DNA of 64,000 bases from CAIYQJ01 sp963717255 (lineage in GTDB: Bacteria; Chloroflexota; Limnocylindria; Limnocylindrales; CSP1-4), in NCBI GenBank assembly GCA_963717255.1, contig CAVQVT010000006.1, positions 1-64,000 of the forward strand. Direction: 5' to 3'. Of the stretch, positions 38,007-46,761 are shown one piece after another (within the stretch, counting starts at the first letter, position 1; each line of letters opens with the position of its first letter). The position numbers and the translations under genes were made by a program. Below the pieces are notes generated by a model that was not told the origin of the DNA, ran no database searches, and saw only the letters and a program-made list of their open reading frames with translations.

Positions 38007-39630
38007 ATGACGGACCGCGCCCCGCTCCCTCGCCGTGCCTTCCTGCGCCTCGCGGCGGGCGCTGGCCTCGCGCTCGGGGCGACGGCGCTTGTCGCGTGCG
38101 AGGCGGCGCGCCCGCCCGTCTCCCCACCCGGCTCGCCACGGCCCTCCCGAGCCGGGCGGCGGCCCCTCGCTCTCGCCATCCGCGCCGGCCACCCCCGCCG
38201 CGTCGCCGTCCGTCCCCGGCCCGGTCGGGACGCCGTCTCCCGCCGTCGTCGCCGAGAACCGGCGCGAGGGGAGCCCCGGGTGGGACGCGGGGATCGGGCG
38301 CCCGTCCTCGATCGAGGGCTACGCCGTCCCGGCCTCCGTGGAGCCGGGCGAGCGGATCGCGCTCCACGTGACATCGCCGGCCGCGTACGACGTGGACTGG
38401 TACCGGATCGGGTGGTACGGGGGCGCCGGCGCCCGCCTCGTCCACCGCGACGCGGCCGTCCCCGCCTCGCGGGACACCACGCTCCGCGTCGACGGGGCGA
38501 CGGGCCTCGTCGAGGCCGCCTGGCCGGAAGGCCCGGCGACCGTGGTGCCGGAGTCCTGGCGCAGCGGCGTGTACGTTGCGGTCCTCCGTCCCCGCGACGG
38601 ATCCGCGCCGCGCGGCGTGCCGTTCGTCGTACGGGCGCCGCTGCGGTCGATGGCCCCGGTCCTCTTCCTCTCCGCTCACGCGACGTGGCAGGCCTACAAC
38701 GCGTGGGGCGGGAAGAGCCTCTACTCGTACAACTCGCGCGGCCCCAAGACCCCGACGGGCACGACGGCCGCCGCCGTCGTGGGGTTCGACCGGCCGTACG
38801 ACATGGACGGGGGCCTCGGTCATCTGCGCAAGTGGGAGGCGCAGTTCGTCCGCTGGATGGAGCGGACCGGCCGCGACGTGGACTACGCCACGGACGTGGA
38901 CCTGCAGTCGCGCCCGGAGCTGCTCGCCGGCCGGCGGCTCGCTGTCTTCGCCGGTCACCCGGAGTACTGGTCGCGCTCCATGCGCGGCGTGGTCGAGGCC
39001 GCCGTCGCATCCGGGATGAACGCGGCGTTCTTCACCGGCAACGAGATGTACTGGCAGGTCCGCATCGGCCCGTCGCCGCTGGGCGCCGACCGCCGGATCA
39101 CCTGCTACAAGTCGGCGCTGCGGGACCCGGTGGCGCTCAGCCGGCCGGAGCTCGCGACCTGCCGCTGGCGCGAGGCGCCCGTCCTGGCGCCCGAGGCGAC
39201 GTTCCTCGGCGTCATGTACGGCCACGTCGTGACGAGGCCGGCCGACTGGATCGTCACACGGCCGGGGCACTGGCTGTACGAAGGAACGGGTCTGAGGGAC
39301 GGCGACGCGCTCCGGGCGCTCGTCGGCCAGGAGTACGACGCGTACTTCCCCGACCTCGCCCCGGAGGGGACGGTGGTCGTCGCACGCTCGCCCGTGCGCT
39401 TCCGCGGTCGCGACCCGGACGGGGAGGGGAACGTCACGAGCCCGCCGGTCCACTCGGCCGCCGTGCGCGACCCCGCGGGCGGGAGGGGCGGGGTCTTCAC
39501 CGCCGGCACCTTCCAGTGGTCGTGGGCGCTCGATGCGTACGGCCTGCACGCGTTCAACGGCCGGCGGACGCCGCTCGACGCACGGGTGGGGCGCATGACC
39601 GCGAACGTCTTCGACCGGTTCTCCGCCTGA
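38007..39630 (+). CDS. Tat-exported lipoprotein with DMFase-like C-terminal domain (one frameshift)
   Basis: A repaired length of 540. The N-terminus has a twin-arginine motif PRRAFLRLAAGAGLALG, then LVAC, a lipobox Cys near residue 31, so export by Tat and lipid anchoring are likely. A Pro/Ser-rich spacer follows, with one extra base near 38150 to be removed. The body (about 110-540) carries VDWYRIGWYGGAGARLV, HATWQAYNAWGGKSLYSYNS, AGHPEYWSRSMRGVVEAAV and VFTAGTFQWSWALD, the pattern of the N,N-dimethylformamidase large-subunit C-terminal domain family (PF20254). Most relatives are uncharacterised extracytoplasmic proteins. Confidence 0.75.
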
Positions 39631-39842
39631 GCGCTTGCGGGGAACCGAGCCGGACCCGCCTCGAGGCGCGGCGGCCGGGCAGGTCCTGTCGGCCGGCGAG
39701 CCCGCGGCCTCCGCGGCTGGGCGCTGACGCCGATGCTCGCCTCTTCGCCCGGGGTCTCGCCGTCCACCACCCGCCGATCCGGCCGCCGCCTGCTGCTCGG
39801 CGCCCTGGGCCGCCCCCGCCGCCGACGGCCCTCGACCCCCGG

Positions 39843-39994
39843 GTATCAGTCCGGGGACTCGCGGACGGGCGGTCGGGTCGCCCGGGGACGGGCGGGTGAC
39901 CACGACGGCCGCCCGGCCGACCCCCGCCAGAGTCCCCGGGCTGATGAGCGGTGGTCCGCCCTCATCCCCGAGTCCCCGGGCTGATACGCGGTGG
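39843..39994. repeat. Inverted plus two direct copies of a short repeat
   Basis: Two 25-base direct copies at 39930-39954 and 39970-39994 differ at two positions. A third copy of the core, inverted, is at 39843-39860 and can pair with the last copy at 17 of 18 bases. No coding frame covers them. Confidence 0.6.
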
Positions 39995-40092
39995 AGGACA
40001 CGGGCTCGGCCGCCGGCGCCCACCGCGTTGGCCTTCGCCCCGTGGCCGCCCGCCCCCGACCACCCGGCGGCTCCGCGGCCCCCGGCGCTTCG

Positions 40093-40121
40093 TTCGAAGC
40101 GGTCCGGCCGCGGTGTACCAT
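40093..40121 (+). promoter_or_regulatory. Promoter of 40129 gene
   Basis: TTCGAA (40093-40098), 17 bases, TACCAT (40116-40121), then seven bases to the ATG at 40129: leaderless spacing. Confidence 0.45.
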
Positions 40122-40128
40122 CGCGGCC

Positions 40129-40734
40129 ATGCTCGACCATGAAGAGAAGTTCCTGTTCAAGGAGGAGATCCTCCACCTCGGCGAGGCGCTCGCGGACGGC
40201 GCCGTGCTCGACAACGTCGAGGACCTCCTCACCGACGTCATCACGAGCCCGCGCTTCGACTCGGAGGTCTTCACGCTCGAGCGCTCGCTCCAGGTGATGC
40301 TCGGCGTGCGGGCGGGCACGACGCTCGTCGGGCTCCTCACCGTGGCGCAGGAGATCTTCGACGAGGTCGCCGAGGTCCGGATCCCTCCCGAGGTGCACGA
40401 ACGACTGGTCGCCTGGCGGGCGCGCTTCGGCCTGGCGATCGACAACGCGCTGAACTTCCTGAACAACCCGGACGGCATCCAGGGTCACTCGTTCGCCACG
40501 CAGGTGGCTCACGTCGAGGAGCGCCGGGTCCTCCAGGGCCGCCTCACGCTGGTCCGCTACAACAACGAGCCGCAGTTCTTCGTCGCGGACGCGGGCGTCT
40601 TCGTCGCGCTCGCCGCGGACATCCTCGAGCGCCTCGGCCCCTACCTCGAGCCGGACACCGTGGAGCCGGAGGCCGTCACGCGCCTGCACGAGGCGGTCGC
40701 GCTCATCGACCGCAAGACGGCGCGCCGCGACTGA
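40129..40734 (+). CDS. Uncharacterised protein paired with BioD/DRTGG protein
   Basis: A 201-residue soluble protein, mostly helical by sequence: MLDHEEKFLFKEEILHLGEA, then RFDSEVFTLERSLQVMLGVR and IDNALNFLNNPDGIQGH. The C-terminus has LVRYNNEPQFFVADAGVFVAL. I do not recognise the family. It ends 18 bases before the BioD-like/DRTGG gene and is surely co-transcribed with it, so it may be a partner in acetyl-phosphate or related sensing. The TACCAT box is seven bases before the ATG. Confidence 0.6.
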   Translation: MLDHEEKFLFKEEILHLGEALADGAVLDNVEDLLTDVITSPRFDSEVFTLERSLQVMLGVRAGTTLVGLLTVAQEIFDEVAEVRIPPEVHERLVAWRARFGLAIDNALNFLNNPDGIQGHSFATQVAHVEERRVLQGRLTLVRYNNEPQFFVADAGVFVALAADILERLGPYLEPDTVEPEAVTRLHEAVALIDRKTARRD

Positions 40735-40752
40735 CGGCCGGGCCGACCGCCG

Positions 40753-41886
40753 ATGCGCCAGATCTACCTCGCCGCGACCGGCCAGAACCGCGGCAAGACC
40801 ACGGTGAGCCTCGGGCTCGTGGCGGCGCTCCTGGACCGCGGCCTTCCCACCGGATTCATCAAGCCGGTGGGGCAGCGCTACGCGTACCTCGACGGCGTCC
40901 CGGCGGACGAGGACGCGATCCTCATGAAGCACGTCTTCGGGCTGCCGGACCCGCCGTCGTCGTTGAGCCCCGTGCACATCCCGCGCGGATTCACCAAGGC
41001 GTTCATCAACGGCGAGGTCGTCGAGGACCTGGGGGCGAAGATCCTCGCGGGGTACGACGCGGTCTCGCGGGGCCGCGAGGTGGTCCTCGTGGAAGGGACC
41101 GGGCACGCCGGCGTGGGGTCGGTCATCAACCTGTCGAACGCCGCGGTGGCGCGGATGCTCGGGGCGCGTGCGCTCATCGTCAGCGAGGCGGGCGTCGGCC
41201 GGCCGATCGACGAGATCGTCCTCAACCGGGCGCTCTTCGCCCGCCACGGGGTGGACGTCGTCGGCGCGGTCGTGAACAAGGTGGACCAGGAGGCGCATCC
41301 GACGCTCCACGGGATCCTCGAGCGGGGCCTGGAGCTGCACGGGATCGAGCTGCTCGGGGTCCTTCCGTACGTCCCGCTGCTCTCCAACCCGACGCTCGCG
41401 ATCCTCACGGAGCAGATGCAGGGCGAGCTCATCCATCCGGGGATCGACCTCGACCGGCCGGTCGAGGACGTGACGATCGCCGCGATGCGCGCGGAGCACG
41501 CGATGCAGAACACGGAGGAAGGCGGCCTCATCATCGTCCCCGGCGACCGCGAGGACGTCGTCGGTGCCGCGGCGGCGCACGCTGCCGCGAGCCGCGCCCG
41601 TGCCGTCGAGGAGGGTCGCGACCCGCGCCGCGCGGGCCCGGCCGGCCTCGTCCTCACCGGCGGCTACCGCCCGAACCTCTTCATCCTCGACGAGGTGCGC
41701 CGGGCCGACCTCTTCTGCTTCCTCGTCGAGCACGAGACCTACAGGGCCGCGTCGCGCATCCACGACCTGCTCGTGAAGACGCATCCCGCGGACACGGACA
41801 AGATCGACGCGATCAAGGCCCTCGTCGCGGAGCACCTCGACGTGGACCGCATCCTGGAGCGCTTCGCCGAGCCGGCCCACCGCTGA
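40753..41886 (+). CDS. BioD-like P-loop protein with DRTGG domain
   Basis: A 377-residue protein of the COG0857 type. The N-terminal P-loop domain resembles dethiobiotin synthetase: YLAATGQNRGKTTVSLGLVA (about residues 5-24) and FIKPVGQRYAY, with VVLVEGTGHAGVGSV as the Walker B-like segment. The DRTGG domain follows at about 215-330, the domain found N-terminal in some phosphotransacetylases. The transacetylase domain itself is absent. The role is unknown, possibly a regulatory partner of acetyl-CoA metabolism. It follows its 201-residue neighbour by 18 bases. Confidence 0.75.
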   Translation: MRQIYLAATGQNRGKTTVSLGLVAALLDRGLPTGFIKPVGQRYAYLDGVPADEDAILMKHVFGLPDPPSSLSPVHIPRGFTKAFINGEVVEDLGAKILAGYDAVSRGREVVLVEGTGHAGVGSVINLSNAAVARMLGARALIVSEAGVGRPIDEIVLNRALFARHGVDVVGAVVNKVDQEAHPTLHGILERGLELHGIELLGVLPYVPLLSNPTLAILTEQMQGELIHPGIDLDRPVEDVTIAAMRAEHAMQNTEEGGLIIVPGDREDVVGAAAAHAAASRARAVEEGRDPRRAGPAGLVLTGGYRPNLFILDEVRRADLFCFLVEHETYRAASRIHDLLVKTHPADTDKIDAIKALVAEHLDVDRILERFAEPAHR

Positions 41887-41964
41887 CGGGCGCCCGGGCG
41901 GGCCCTGGGCACGAGGCCTTCGCTGCGCTCGCCCGCCGCGACCGGTGTCGGCCCGGCCCGGGGC

Positions 41965-42833
41965 TCAGCCGCGGGAGATGGTCTCCGCGTCGATGAGGCG
42001 GACGCCGCCGAGCACCGCCGCGAGCGAGAGGAGGAGCGGCCCCGCCTGCGGCCCCTGCGCCTCGTGGAGCGTGTCGGGATCCGCGACGCTCGCGTAGTCC
42101 AACGTCGCGCGAGGTTCGCGGGCGACGATCGACCGCATCGCCGCCCGCAACGCCTCCGCGTCGGTCGTGTCGCCGGCGAACGCATCCCGGGCGGCGAGCA
42201 GCGCACGGCGGAGCACGACGGCCGCGGCGCGGTCCTGCGGGCCCAGCCGCGCGTTGCGCGAGCTCATCGCGAGCCCGTCCGGCTCGCGCACCGTGGGGCA
42301 CCCGACGATGGTCCCGGGCAGGGCGAGGTCGCGGACGATCCGCCGCACGATCACGAGCTGCTGCGCGTCCTTCGCGCCGAAGTACGACCTGTCGGGCGAG
42401 ACGAGGCCGAGGAGGATCGAGACGACCGTCGCGACGCCGGTGAAGTGCCCGGGGCGGGAGGTCCCCTCGAGCGTCCGGCCGATCGGCCCGGGGTCCACGA
42501 CCGTCGACGAGCCGGCCGGGTAGATCGTCTCCGTGGTGGGGACGAACGCGACGTCCACGCCGGCCTCCCGGCACCGATCGAGATCGGCGTCGAGGTCGCG
42601 CGGGTAGGCGACGAGGTCGGCCACGTCGTCGAACTGCGTCGGGTTCACGAAGATCGAGATGACGACCGTCGCGTTCTCGTCACGCGCCCGCCGGAGGAGC
42701 GAGCGTGGCCGTCGTGGAGCGCGCCCATCGTGGGCACCAGGCCGCGCGGCCGGGGAGTCGCGGCAAGCGCCGCCCGCAGCTCCTCGCGTGTCCGGGCGAC
42801 GACCGGAGGTCCCTCGCCGGCTCCCGCGATCAC
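41965..42833 (-). CDS. panC: Pantothenate synthetase (one frameshift)
   Basis: Repaired to 289 residues. The GTG at 42833 overlaps the panB stop (GTGA). LVPTMGALHDGHA (HxGH motif) in the first frame is followed, after adding one base near 42700, by LLRRARDENATVVISIFVNP and NPTQFDDVADL; the KDAQQLVIVRRIVRDL and MSSRNARLG motifs are complete. PanC joins pantoate and beta-alanine with ATP. It is the last gene of the coaX-coaBC-panB-panC operon. The break falls in an essential and otherwise perfect gene, which argues for a sequence error. Confidence 0.85.
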
Positions 42834-43765
42834 AGGTCGCGGTCGAGCGGGATCGAGTCCAGCGCCTCGCTCTCGTCGGCCGGTCGGTCGAGCGGGGAGC
42901 GCCCGAGGACCTCTGCGAAGACCGCGTCGTCCATCCGGACCGTCTCCGCCTCGCCGGGGAACGAGCCGTCGCCGACGTCGGTCGCGTAGTCGCGCAGGGC
43001 CTCCGCGATCGACTCGCGCAGGTGGAGGTAGCGCCGCGAGTGTCGCGGCAGGTAGTCGACCGACAGCCCCAGGAGATCCGTGAAGAGCTGGATCTGGCCG
43101 GAGCAGAGCGGGCCTGAGCCGATCCCGATCGTCGGGATCCGGAGACGCTCCGTGATCGCGCCGGCCAGCTGCTCGGGGATGAGCTCGAGGACGATCGCGA
43201 AGGCGCCCGCCTCGGCCACCGCGAGAGCGTCGGCCATGACGGCCCGGGCCTGGTCCTTCGTCTTGCCCTGCACCCGCACCTTGCCGATCGCGTGGATCGC
43301 CTGCGGCGTGAGTCCGATGTGGCCCATGACCGGTACGCCGTTGCGCACCAGCGCCTCGATGACCGGCGCGGTCCGGCGCCCGCCCTCGACCTTCACCGCC
43401 TGCGCTCCGCCCTCCTGCAGGAACCGGCGGGCCGCCATGAGGGCGTCGTCGGGACGCGGGTACGTCAGGAACGGCATGTCGCCGACGACGAGCGCGCGTC
43501 GCGCGCCGCGGACGACCGCCCGCGTGTGGTGGACCATCTCGTCGAGCGAGACGCGGACCGTCGTCTCGTACCCGAGGATCACCTGGCCGAGGGAGTCGCC
43601 CACGAGGATCAGCGGGATCTCCGCCTCGTCGGCGAGGCGCGCGCTCGGGTAGTCGTACGCGGTCACCGTCGGGATCCGCTGCCCGTCCGCGTGCATCCGC
43701 GCGATGTCCGCCACCGTGGTCCGGACGATCCGCTCGGTGCCTCCGGACGATCCCGTCGCGCTCAT
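42830..43765 (-). CDS. panB: 3-Methyl-2-oxobutanoate hydroxymethyltransferase
   Basis: A 311-residue TIM-barrel enzyme. ILVGDSLGQVILGYETTVRV carries the metal-binding Asp of the DS motif, followed by VVGDMPFLTYPRPDDA, AVKVEGGRRTAPVIEALV and MGHIGLTPQAIHAIG. The family adds a hydroxymethyl group from methylene-THF to 2-oxoisovalerate, giving ketopantoate. Its start overlaps the coaBC stop (ATGA at 43762-43765), and its stop overlaps the panC GTG. The ketopantoate reductase needed next (panE or ilvC) is not in the window. Confidence 0.9.
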   Translation of the reverse strand: MSATGSSGGTERIVRTTVADIARMHADGQRIPTVTAYDYPSARLADEAEIPLILVGDSLGQVILGYETTVRVSLDEMVHHTRAVVRGARRALVVGDMPFLTYPRPDDALMAARRFLQEGGAQAVKVEGGRRTAPVIEALVRNGVPVMGHIGLTPQAIHAIGKVRVQGKTKDQARAVMADALAVAEAGAFAIVLELIPEQLAGAITERLRIPTIGIGSGPLCSGQIQLFTDLLGLSVDYLPRHSRRYLHLRESIAEALRDYATDVGDGSFPGEAETVRMDDAVFAEVLGRSPLDRPADESEALDSIPLDRDL

Positions 43766-45213
43766 GACCCGTCACCGCCTTCGTGCTCGCCGGCGTCTGC
43801 CGGCCCCATCCCAGTCTGCCCGCTGGCGCCGCGCGCGTCGAGCAGCGTCCGGACCGCGTCGAGGATCCGGTCCGCGACCTCGCGCTTCGGCAGGAGCGGG
43901 AGGTCGTCACGCGACCCGTCGGCGGCGAGGATCGACACGCGGTTCGTCTCGGTGCCGAAGCCCGAGCCGGGCTCGGCGACGTCGTTCGCGACGAGCAGGT
44001 CCACGCCCTTCCGCCGGAGCTTCGCCCGCGCGCGGTCGAGCGAGCCCGTCTCCGCGGCGAACCCCACGAGCACCGGACGCAGGGCGCGCGCGGCGTCGGC
44101 AAGGTCCGCGGCCGTGGTCGCGCCACCGGGGATGCCCGCGCCCGCGGCGCGGTCGGCCGTCGCCCGCGCGAGCGCCGCCACCTCGGCGAGGACGTCGGGC
44201 GTCGGCTCCAGCTCGAGCGTCATCCCGGCCGCCCGCTCGAGCTTGCCTCCGGCGACGGTCCGCGGCCGGAAGTCGGCGACCGCGGCGGCCATCACAAGCG
44301 CGTCGAACCCCGGCGCCCCGCCCGACCCTCCATCGGGAGGCTCGAGGAGATCGACGATCGCGCGCCGCATGGCGTCCGCGGTCTCGGCGCGGACGACCCG
44401 GACGCCCGCGGGAGGCGGGACCGAGGTCATCCCGGCGACGACGGTCACGTCCGCGCCGCGGTCGCGCGCCGCCTCGGCGACGGCGAACCCCATCCTCCCG
44501 GAGGACCGGTTCCCGATGTAGCGCACCGGGTCGATCGGCTCGGCCGTCCCGCCGGCGCTGACCACGACGCGCCGGCCGAGGAGGTCGGCGTCGTGCATGT
44601 CGCCGATGGTGGGTGGCAGTGCGGACGGGTCGGGAGCGCGGACCGGCCGGCCGGCGACCGCGGCCACGATGGCGTCCACGATCTCCGGCAGCGGCGCGAG
44701 CCGGCCGGGCCCCGCCTGGCCGGACGCGAGCGGACCCACGTCCGGCCCGACGATCGCGTACCCGAACCCGTCCCGGAGCCGCGCCGCGTTCGCCTGCGTC
44801 GCGGGGTGGGCCCACATGTCGCCGTCCATCGCCGGGGCGACGACGATCGGCGCCGACGTCGCGAGGCAGGTGGCCGTGACGGTGTCGCTCGCCAGCCCGC
44901 TCGCCATCGCGGCCATCCAGGCCGCCGTCGCCGGGGCGACGACGATCGCGTCGGCGGCGTCGGCAACGATGATGTGGCCGATCCGCCCGTCGGGGAGCAG
45001 CGCGAGCACGTCGGCGTCCACCCGCCGACGGGAGAGCGCCTCGAGGGCGAGGGGCGCGACGAACCGCGACGCGCCATTGGAGAGGATGCACTGGACCTCG
45101 GCACCCTCGGCCCGGAGGAGGCGGAGCAGCTCGACGGCCTTGTACGCGGCGATCGACCCGGTGACGCCCAGGCCGATGAAGCGGCCGCCGAGCCGCCCGC
45201 CCGGGTCGGGCAC
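43762..45213 (-). CDS. coaBC: Bifunctional phosphopantothenoylcysteine decarboxylase/synthetase
   Basis: A 483-residue fusion. The N-terminal CoaC flavoprotein half (about 10-190) has GVTGSIAAYKAVELLRLL and VAPAMDGDMWAHPAT with the decarboxylase PAMN-type motif here as PAMDGDMW. The CoaB half begins near 205 with RVVVSAGGTAEPIDPVRYIGNRSSGRMG and ends with VLVGFAAETGSL and DLLVANDV. It forms 4'-phosphopantetheine from phosphopantothenate and cysteine in two steps. It lies 51 bases after coaX and overlaps panB. Confidence 0.9.
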   Translation of the reverse strand: MPDPGGRLGGRFIGLGVTGSIAAYKAVELLRLLRAEGAEVQCILSNGASRFVAPLALEALSRRRVDADVLALLPDGRIGHIIVADAADAIVVAPATAAWMAAMASGLASDTVTATCLATSAPIVVAPAMDGDMWAHPATQANAARLRDGFGYAIVGPDVGPLASGQAGPGRLAPLPEIVDAIVAAVAGRPVRAPDPSALPPTIGDMHDADLLGRRVVVSAGGTAEPIDPVRYIGNRSSGRMGFAVAEAARDRGADVTVVAGMTSVPPPAGVRVVRAETADAMRRAIVDLLEPPDGGSGGAPGFDALVMAAAVADFRPRTVAGGKLERAAGMTLELEPTPDVLAEVAALARATADRAAGAGIPGGATTAADLADAARALRPVLVGFAAETGSLDRARAKLRRKGVDLLVANDVAEPGSGFGTETNRVSILAADGSRDDLPLLPKREVADRILDAVRTLLDARGASGQTGMGPADAGEHEGGDGS

Positions 45214-45264
45214 CGGGCCCCGCGTCCCGGGGACGGGACCTCTCGCGCCGGTCGGTCGGCCGCT

Positions 45265-46051
45265 TCACGGTCGCACCTCGGCGGCGAGCAGCATGAGCCC
45301 CCGGAGCGTGAGGTTCGGGATCGATCGCGTCGACCCCCTCGATGCCGCGCGCCCACGGGGCGGCCGAGAGCCCGCCGGTCAGGATCGCCGGGATGGACGA
45401 CGGGTGCACACCCGTCCCGGCGGCGAGCTCCGCGCGAGTCCGCGCGAGGAGGCCGGAGGCGAGCGCCTGGTAGCCGAAGATCGTCCCGGCCTGCATCGCG
45501 GTCGCCGTGTCCCGCCCGATGACCGTGGGCGGCTCGCGCAGCTCCACGCGCGGCAGCCGGGCCGTGCGGGTCGCGAGTGCCTCGAGCCCGATCTCGAGGC
45601 CCGGCGCGATCGCCCCGCCGACGTACGCACCGTCGGGCGCGATCACGTCGAACGTGGTCGCGGTCCCGAAGTCCACGACGATCGACGGGGCGCCGTGGAG
45701 GCGGACCGCGGCGAAGGCGTTCACGAGGCGGTCGGGCCCGACCTCTGCCGGGCGGTCCACCCGGACCGCGATGGGCACCGTCTCCACCGACGCGGCGAGG
45801 AGCGGCAGACCGCGCCGCGCCGCGAGGTCGACCAGGCCCCCCGCGATCGACGGGACCACCGATGCCGCGACCAGCCGGTCCACGCCGGCGAGCTCCGCGC
45901 CGTCGAGGCGCAGGAGCGCGTCGAGGAGGATCTCGAGCTCGTCCACGGTGGAGGCACGGCGCGTCGTCGCGCGGCGGACGGGACCGAGCGTGCCGTCGCG
46001 CGCAGTGCCGACCGTGACGTTCGTGTTCCCGACGTCGACGAGGAGAAGCAT
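45265..46051 (-). CDS. coaX: Type III pantothenate kinase (one frameshift)
   Basis: A 261-residue enzyme after one extra base near 45322 is removed, giving the expected end PNLTLRGLMLLAAEVRP. LLLVDVGNTNVTVGTARDG is the ATP-binding phosphate loop, VGPDRLVNAFAAVRL and IVVDFGTATTFDVI follow, as in CoaX enzymes. CoaX uses ATP and a monovalent cation to phosphorylate pantothenate. It starts the minus-strand CoA operon. A TACCAT box lies six bases before the ATG, so it is predicted leaderless. Confidence 0.85.
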
Positions 46052-46057
46052 GTCCCC

Positions 46058-46063
46058 ATGGTA
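46058..46063 (-). promoter_or_regulatory. TACCAT box, leaderless start of coaX
   Basis: Minus-strand TACCAT ends six bases before the coaX ATG (46051). Confidence 0.45.
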
Positions 46064-46299
46064 GACCGGCCCGCGATGGGGCCGGGATCGCGCGCTCGGC
46101 TGAGTGCCGGGTCCGAGCGCCGGGGGACTCCCCCCGCCCGCACTCCGAGGGCCACGACCCATGCACCCCTGCTCCGCACCCGTCCGCCGGGCCGCGTCCG
46201 CGCCGTGTCGCGGCTCGCCGCTGCCGCTACCATCCGTGACGTCCGGTGCCGCCCGTCCCCGGGGCGGTCCGAGGACCGAGCCAGAGGCCCGCCCCGCCG

Positions 46300-46713
46300 A
46301 TGTCCGCGAAGTTCTTCGTCAACGGCGGCATCGTCACCGGACGTGCGGACATGCTCAACCTCCTGCGCCCCCTGCTGAAGCAGACCGTGACGTACGTGTA
46401 CCTGCGCGGCACCGAGGTCGTCTCGAGCGGCACCGGCTGGATCGAGCGGATCGTCACGGACGAGCCCGAGACCTCGACGTACTTCACCCCGCTCGTCGTC
46501 TGCATCAACGTCAATTCCTTCGAGCACCTCGAGTTCGACACGCGTCCCGACCAGTTGGTCTCCTACACGCTCGTCCAGGGTGACGAGCGCATCCGGATCG
46601 AGTTCGCGCCGCTGGACCACCCCGTCGACGCGAGCGCGAACCGGCAGCTCCGGCTGCCGGAGTCGGACTACGTCCAGATGGAGCTCAGCGGGCTGGAGCC
46701 GGACGAGGCCTGA
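46300..46713 (+). CDS. Small uncharacterised beta-rich protein
   Basis: A 137-residue protein. ATG 46300 (MSAKFFVNGGIVTGRADMLN) is chosen over 46246 because the extra residues are Pro/Arg-rich. The rest alternates strands, TVTYVYLRGTEVVSSGTGWIE, then EHLEFDTRPDQLVSYTLVQG, and ends LPESDYVQMELSGLEPDEA. The pattern suggests a small beta-barrel or cupin-like fold. I do not recognise the family. It lies divergent from coaX and just before the M16 gene. Confidence 0.5.
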   Translation: MSAKFFVNGGIVTGRADMLNLLRPLLKQTVTYVYLRGTEVVSSGTGWIERIVTDEPETSTYFTPLVVCINVNSFEHLEFDTRPDQLVSYTLVQGDERIRIEFAPLDHPVDASANRQLRLPESDYVQMELSGLEPDEA

Positions 46714-46748
46714 CGCCGACGGATCGCGGGCGGCCGCGCCGTTTCCGG

Positions 46749-46754
46749 TACGCT
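46749..46754 (+). promoter_or_regulatory. TACGCT box before M16 gene
   Basis: TACGCT ends seven bases before the ATG at 46762: leaderless spacing. Confidence 0.4.
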
Positions 46755-46761
46755 TCCGCCG

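Larger units (their letters stand above)
39631..40128. other. 498-base intergenic region with repeats
   Basis: No gene is supported; a Tat-like reading frame at 39733 lacks any follow-on domain. The stretch holds three copies of a sequence around GAGTCCCCGGGCTGAT: one inverted at 39843-39860 and two direct at 39930-39954 and 39970-39994. A TACCAT promoter box for the next gene lies at the end. Confidence 0.55.

Noticed and set aside
39733..39984. Short ORF with Arg-Arg and hydrophobic start as a Tat-secreted protein
   Set aside because: There is no domain after the start, the frame is GC-rich chance reading, and it overlaps the repeat cluster.
37852..41880. 1342-residue minus-strand ORF
   Set aside because: Shadow reading of the DMFase-like, unknown and BioD-like genes; no domains and extreme Arg/Asp/Val bias.
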